From: Chloroflexota bacterium
GTDB taxonomy: Bacteria; Chloroflexota; Dehalococcoidia; DSTF01; RBG-16-68-14
DNA length: 43,008 nt
Direction of reading: 5' to 3'
Assembly: GCA_003228685.1 (NCBI GenBank)
Contig: QIFC01000009.1
Span: 1-43,008 of the forward strand
Shown here in pieces: positions 39,771 to 43,008 of this stretch. Every line of letters starts with the position of its first letter. The stretch's first letter is position 1. The notes under the pieces are model-generated. The model was given only the letters and a program-made list of their open reading frames with translations, did no database searches and was not told the DNA's origin. Position numbers and translations under genes: made by a program.

Positions 39771-40454
39771 TTAGGCGCTGGCGCCCGCCGGGTCGAGCAC
39801 TCGCACGCCCTCCGCGGCCGGGATGCCCAGGATGACGTTATTGCCGTTGACCTCGATCGTCATCGTCGCGTTGAAGGACGCGACCTCGACCACGTGTAGC
39901 TTGGCGCCGGGCGTCATGCCGTTCTCTTGAAGGAACTGCATCAGGTCCGCGTCCTCCTCAGCCTCTTCCTGGATCCCGTCGATCACACGCTTGTCGCCCT
40001 CGGCGAGCGACGAGAGTAACACCGTCGGGGGGTGGGGGAGGCCGGGGAACAGGTTGCCGTGCGGGCATGTCGTCGGGTTGCCGAGCACCGCGTTGATGCG
40101 CTCCTCGACGCGAGGGGAGACCGCGTGCTCGATGAGGTGCGCTTCCTCATGCGCGGCGGCCCAGTCCATTCCCAGGATGTCCACCAGCAGGCGCTCCGTT
40201 AGGTAGTGGCGCCGCTTGATCGACTCAGCGGCCTCACGGCCCTTGTCGGTCAGGTGGAGGTCGTGGTTTTCGTCCGCGAGCACGAGGCCGTCGCGCTGCA
40301 TGCGCTGGAGCGTCGCGGAGGCGGTCGGCGCAGACACGCCGATACGCTCAGCCAGCCGGGCGCCGATGACGGCCTTGCCCTCTTGGCGCAGGTTGTAGAT
40401 CTCCTGGAGGTAGTCCTCCACGGTCGCGGTCGGCCGGTCAGTCGCATTCTTCAT
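39771..40454 (-). CDS. DtxR/MntR-family metal-dependent repressor
   Basis: The 227-residue protein has the N-terminal winged helix (TVEDYLQEIYNLRQEGKAVIGARLAERIGVSAPTASATLQRM), then a dimerisation/metal domain (EEAHLIEHAVSPRVEERINAVLGNP with His/Glu ligands), and a C-terminal FeoA/SH3-like domain. This is the full-length IdeR/DtxR layout, which senses iron or manganese. Target genes are not visible in the window. The ribosome site GAAGGGG overlaps a small palindrome (40462-40474) that could be an operator. Confidence 0.88.
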   Translation of the reverse strand: MKNATDRPTATVEDYLQEIYNLRQEGKAVIGARLAERIGVSAPTASATLQRMQRDGLVLADENHDLHLTDKGREAAESIKRRHYLTERLLVDILGMDWAAAHEEAHLIEHAVSPRVEERINAVLGNPTTCPHGNLFPGLPHPPTVLLSSLAEGDKRVIDGIQEEAEEDADLMQFLQENGMTPGAKLHVVEVASFNATMTIEVNGNNVILGIPAAEGVRVLDPAGASA

Positions 40455-40461
40455 ACTATCC

Positions 40462-40474
40462 CCTTCAACGAAGG
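40462..40474. promoter_or_regulatory. small palindrome over the ribosome site of the DtxR-type gene
   Basis: CCTTC-AAC-GAAGG. On the mRNA it would pair the Shine-Dalgarno region with upstream bases, and as DNA it could be a half operator. The five-base arms are short. Confidence 0.3.
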
Positions 40475-40489
40475 AGATTGTACCAGAAG

Positions 40490-41143
40490 TTAGAGTTGAG
40501 TTGGCTTTTGCGATGTGAAGCGATACAGCAAGGCCGGCCGGCCGGCTCCTTCGGCCTGGCGCTCGTCCGTCGCCTTGATGATCTCCAGCGAAAGCATTCG
40601 CTTGCGGAAGTTCCGTTTGTCCAGCTCGCGCCCCAGGATCGTCTCGTAGACGCGCTGGAGTTGCGTCAGCGTGAAGCGCTCCGGCAGCAGGCTGTAGGCG
40701 ACGTTAGCGTACTGCAGCTTGTTGCGCAGGCGCTCCAGTGCGTACGCCAGCACCTGCTCGTTGCGGAACGCCAGCTCAGGCAACTCTCGCATGCTGAACC
40801 AGGCAGGCTGCCAGTCCGTGCGATCCGACAGCCGCACGCGCTGGCTGTCGACGAGCGCGAAGTGCGTCATCGCGAGCGAACCTCCTGCCGTGACGTCGTC
40901 CAGGTCGTCGAACGTGTAGAGCTGCTCGAGAAAGACGTCGCGCACGCCCGTCTCGTCGACGAGCTTGCGCGTCGCCGCGTCGTCGAGCGATTCGCCGGGG
41001 ATCAGGCGTCCGCCCGGGATCGCCCAGAGGCCCCGATGCGGGTCGGCGCTTCGTTTGATCAGCAGCGCGCGCAGGTCGCCCTCCAGCACTGTGAAGATGA
41101 CGACGACAACCGATAGGGTGGGGTGTTCAGCCACGGCAGGCAT
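40490..41143 (-). CDS. NrtR-like Nudix regulator
   Basis: The 217-residue protein has an N-terminal Nudix domain (about 8-135; box GGRLIPGESLDDAATRKLVDETGV) and a C-terminal winged helix (about 140-215; RFTLTQLQRVYETILGRELDKRNFRKRML). That is the layout of NrtR, an ADP-ribose-sensing repressor of NAD metabolism. The REUxEE core reads RKLVDE, so hydrolysis is probably weak or absent. No NAD gene lies next to it, so the target is unknown. An alternative is an ordinary ADP-ribose pyrophosphatase with an extra domain. Confidence 0.85.
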   Translation of the reverse strand: MPAVAEHPTLSVVVVIFTVLEGDLRALLIKRSADPHRGLWAIPGGRLIPGESLDDAATRKLVDETGVRDVFLEQLYTFDDLDDVTAGGSLAMTHFALVDSQRVRLSDRTDWQPAWFSMRELPELAFRNEQVLAYALERLRNKLQYANVAYSLLPERFTLTQLQRVYETILGRELDKRNFRKRMLSLEIIKATDERQAEGAGRPALLYRFTSQKPTQL

Positions 41144-41178
41144 TGTACCGCGGTGGGGGTGTCAGTCCTTCAGGGAGT

Positions 41179-41523
41179 CTAGGTATCTTGGAGCGCGGCT
41201 TCCAGGGAAACGATCAGGGACGGCAGATCATGCTCGACGATCTCCCAAATAATGTCGAGGTCTACGCTGAAGTAGCCATGGATGAGGCGGTCGCGAGTGG
41301 CTGCCATCTGTGTCCACGGAAGCTGAGGATACTTAACTCTCGTCTCTTCAGACACGCCTTTGGCGGCCTCACCCAGAATCTCAAGGAGGTGCGTAAGCGC
41401 TAGAGAACGTAACTCGTCGCCCTTCAGATCTGCTGGGGTCAACCCTTCGATCAGCCCGCTTGCCTTGCTGGCTGCCTCAAGCATGTGCCTGAGACGGTCC
41501 TCGTCACCGCGCGCCAAACACAA
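41179..41523 (-). CDS. hepT: HepT-type HEPN toxin
   Basis: The 114-residue helical protein has the HEPN RNase motif RDRLIHGY (R-x4-H-x-Y), whose Tyr is the target of AMPylation by MntA. It matches the DUF86/HepT family in length. The frame overlaps the upstream mntA gene by 20 bases, so the two are co-translated. HepT cleaves RNA when not modified. The TTG start is chosen because it is the first in frame after the overlap. Confidence 0.88.
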   Translation of the reverse strand: MCLARGDEDRLRHMLEAASKASGLIEGLTPADLKGDELRSLALTHLLEILGEAAKGVSEETRVKYPQLPWTQMAATRDRLIHGYFSVDLDIIWEIVEHDLPSLIVSLEAALQDT

Positions 41524-41806
41524 CCTCCGCCTCGGCTTCGACCTCCTGCCGGAAGTGGGGACTGAGAAACTGTGGCGTATTGAGGTCTACTTTTCGTCCG
41601 AGGATCTGGGATAACTCCGCCTCAACGTCGAAGAACGCGAAGCCAGGAGTGTGGTTTTCGTCAAACTCTACGAGAACATCCAGGTCGCTATCGGAGCGGA
41701 GTTGACCGCGGAGCACCGATCCGAAAAGCGCGAGCCGCCGAATGTGATGGCGCTGGCAAACATCGGCTATTGCCTGTTCGGGCACATCGATACCGTTCAT
41801 GTTCAT
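41504..41806 (-). CDS. mntA: MntA-type minimal nucleotidyltransferase antitoxin
   Basis: The 100-residue protein has the nucleotidyltransferase motif GS-x10-D-x-D (LFGSVLRGQLRSDSDLDVLVEF) and a later Asp-bearing strand (RKVDLNT). MntA AMPylates the Tyr of HepT and so neutralises it. The pair is the known HepT/MntA toxin-antitoxin system, here with the antitoxin first and 20 bases of overlap. It starts MNMNGID; two ATGs are possible. Confidence 0.88.
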   Translation of the reverse strand: MNMNGIDVPEQAIADVCQRHHIRRLALFGSVLRGQLRSDSDLDVLVEFDENHTPGFAFFDVEAELSQILGRKVDLNTPQFLSPHFRQEVEAEAEVVFGAR

Positions 41807-41862
41807 TGCTCATCTATCATACCGGCTCGGTGTCTTGAACTCATGGCAGACCAGGCTGCTGA

Positions 41863-41964
41863 CTACGCCGTTATCGCAGCTTGTACCGCCGTTCCCACCA
41901 GCGCCCACGGGCTGGTGCGCTCGATGCGGACGGTGACGAGTTCGCCCGGCGCGGCAACTCCCGC
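41863..41964 (-). pseudogene. orphan TRAM-domain tail of a MiaB-like methylthiotransferase
   Basis: On the minus strand the frame gives 33 residues, AGVAAPGELVTVRIERTSPW then ALVGTAVQAAITA and a stop. PGELVTVRIERTSPWALVG is the pattern of the C-terminal TRAM domain of MiaB-type tRNA methylthiotransferases. A TGA precedes it at 41965-41967 and nothing else of the gene is present. It is therefore a truncated 3' end, like the two other orphan tails in the window. The source gene may lie to the right of the window. Confidence 0.6.
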
Positions 41965-41997
41965 TCAACGGAGCAGGGACGCTTCTCTTACCTCCCT

Positions 41998-42234
41998 CTA
42001 GAGCGGCTCCAGACAATTCTCGGGTATAGACTCCGAGCTACCGTCGTCCAATGTTACCGTGTAGTAGTCAATCTCAGGAAGATCAGGTATATCTCCCATC
42101 CCTGCCGTGCGTTGCGGTCCATCAAAATGGGTAACCCTACCAGTTCTGGGTCTGCCACGGCGTATTAGTGGGCCGCAATCCTCGTCTTCTCTAATCCGTA
42201 TCCTAGATTCAGGACGAAATTTAGGTGCAGACAT
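41998..42234 (-). CDS. small hypothetical protein, 78 aa
   Basis: A 78-residue protein with a good ribosome site (ACGGAGGC) nine bases before the ATG. The second half (VTHFDGP... DYYTVTLDDGSSESIPENCLEPL) looks like a small beta-barrel of KOW or Tudor-like type, with an LDDGS turn and a conserved-looking LEPL end. The N-terminal third is very Arg-rich. The family is not recognised. It lies to the right of the MiaB-like tail, in what may be an inserted segment. Confidence 0.6.
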   Translation of the reverse strand: MSAPKFRPESRIRIREDEDCGPLIRRGRPRTGRVTHFDGPQRTAGMGDIPDLPEIDYYTVTLDDGSSESIPENCLEPL

Positions 42235-42433
42235 TCTGTTCTGCCTCCGTTGGACATTGTAAAGATTTCAGCCTAAGCTAACTGACCCAAAATCGACTGA
42301 TTCCGGCCAAGCTCTTCGCCCCGTAGAAGTGCCTCCTTGTCTGAGCGGCGTTCATGTTGCATAAGCCACGGTCGCAGATCGCGGATAAGCGACGATGATG
42401 TCACAAAACGAAGGCTGCGCTAGCAGGGTCGCG

Positions 42434-42898
42434 CTACCTTCCGTAGATTTGCACTATAGCCTGAGTTGTGTCCGCCTTGTCTCCGAAATCGACCCAGCCT
42501 GCGGACACCTTCAGGGCATATTGTCCTGGCGCTGCGGCAAAGAAGGCGACTTTCCAAGGAATGGACACCAACTCCTGGGCTGCGCCCGCAGCGCTCCCTT
42601 CCAGGTGCCAGTTCCGCAGTATTGTGAACCCGTTGGGATCCTCAACCCAGGCACGCACATACCGCAACCTAGCTGGTTTCGCTACCTCCAGCTCAACCCG
42701 GTTGCCTGCTGCCAGAAGAAAGGTGATGCTCTCCACGGTGGTCGTAAACCCAGTCGCGCTCCTGATCGATATATCCTGGTCAATGGCTCTTAGAAGCCTC
42801 GGAGTCGGCGTCTCCTGGGGTTCCGGACTCGCGAACCTTAGTGTATCTGCCTGCTGGGTCGCCAGCCGCTCGCTTAGGATGGCTATTTCCTGTCGCAA
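42434..42898 (-). CDS. hypothetical protein with coiled-coil start, probably truncated
   Basis: The readable frame has 154 residues from a TTG. Upstream codons continue as HDQEIREL in the same heptad pattern, so the original N-terminus was probably longer. A TAA follows further upstream, inside a sequence that resembles an IS3-family end. Residues about 1-20 look like a coiled coil. The remainder (from about 35) is beta-rich with FTTTVESITFLLAAGNRVELEV, ILRNWHLEG and PGQYALKVSAGWVDFGDKADTTQAIVQIY. It looks like a surface or phage-like beta domain but is not recognised. Confidence 0.5.
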   Translation of the reverse strand: MRQEIAILSERLATQQADTLRFASPEPQETPTPRLLRAIDQDISIRSATGFTTTVESITFLLAAGNRVELEVAKPARLRYVRAWVEDPNGFTILRNWHLEGSAAGAAQELVSIPWKVAFFAAAPGQYALKVSAGWVDFGDKADTTQAIVQIYGR

Positions 42899-42917
42899 CT
42901 CCCTTATCTCCTGGTCG

Positions 42918-43008
42918 TGACCTGCCCCCGAAAACTGGTCCAGTCTTTATGACAGTCCGGCCGGGGCTAACCGCGTAGTCCAGTCCGTCCGGAACTCCTC
43001 GGGGCTCA
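42918..43008. mobile_element. possible end of an IS3-family insertion sequence (runs off the window)
   Basis: From 42918 the sequence starts TGACCTGCCCCCGAAAAC and continues TGGTCCAG, a form I recall as typical of IS3-family termini (TG at the tip, C-rich run, then GAAAAC). It interrupts the coiled-coil reading of the gene to its left. Only 91 bases are visible and no transposase can be read, so the call is tentative. Confidence 0.4.

Noticed and set aside
41965-41967. TGA upstream of the MiaB-like tail as selenocysteine
   Set aside because: TRAM domains have no Sec site, and the frame before it lacks MiaB similarity; it is a truncated remnant.

Overview
The window looks like a chromosomal segment of an uncultured Chloroflexota bacterium, most likely from or near the Dehalococcoidia. 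The evidence is indirect: high GC, an F420-dependent luciferase-like oxidoreductase, many adenylate-cyclase fusions, secreted proteins with dockerin-like and cohesin-like modules, a bacterial translin, and a deiodinase-like redoxin. There is no rRNA gene and only one tRNA gene (Ala, CGC).

Layout. 1-5 kb: the end of a membrane-anchored secreted protein, two FmdB-type zinc-ribbon proteins, a translin-family protein and a cyclase/AAA/hydrolase fusion. 5-12 kb: an isocitrate lyase/PEP mutase family enzyme, a block of three dockerin-like secreted proteins in one operon, an F420 oxidoreductase and a Nudix protein. 12-17 kb: ThiI, a lipoprotein, a DndB-like DGQHR protein behind an operator array with a 27-bp period, and a RAYT transposase surrounded and invaded by its own REP-like hairpins. 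17-28 kb: a large VWA protein, two BsuPI/dockerin-like secreted proteins, a phosphoesterase, two cyclophilins, a NorQ/CbbQ-type ATPase with CoaE, a cohesin-like LPXTG surface protein, and a deiodinase-like gene interrupted by one in-frame TGA at the catalytic position. 28-34.5 kb: a hydrolase-cyclase fusion with a methyltransferase, a siroheme-decarboxylase-like protein with a sulfite-oxidase-like protein, a degenerate GGDEF protein, an unknown protein and a HIT protein. 34.5-43 kb: a GT-C glycosyltransferase, a FlK-like thioesterase, MtnA, tRNA-Ala, a structured intergenic region, a cupredoxin, a DtxR-family regulator, an NrtR-like protein, a HepT-MntA toxin-antitoxin pair, and an accessory right end that may finish in an insertion sequence.

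Three points stand out. First, the 27.5-28.1 kb gene is probably a selenoprotein: TGA lies where the deiodinase family has Sec or Cys, the frame stays open for 131 more codons of good homology, and a hairpin with G in its loop lies 15-31 nt downstream. Second, three short 3'-gene tails, all on the minus strand, lie beside accessory genes. In two cases (VWA gene around RAYT; thioesterase gene around the glycosyltransferase) the intact gene is present on the far side. The third (a MiaB-like TRAM tail) predicts an intact miaB beyond the right edge. This suggests repeated gene gain at gene 3' ends with duplication or replacement of the tail. Third, a cohesin-like protein with an LPXTG anchor and five dockerin-like secreted proteins could form a non-cellulosomal surface assembly.

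Most genes form short operons, often with a few bases of overlap or gap. All family calls rest on reading the sequence and on recalled family features; no search was run.
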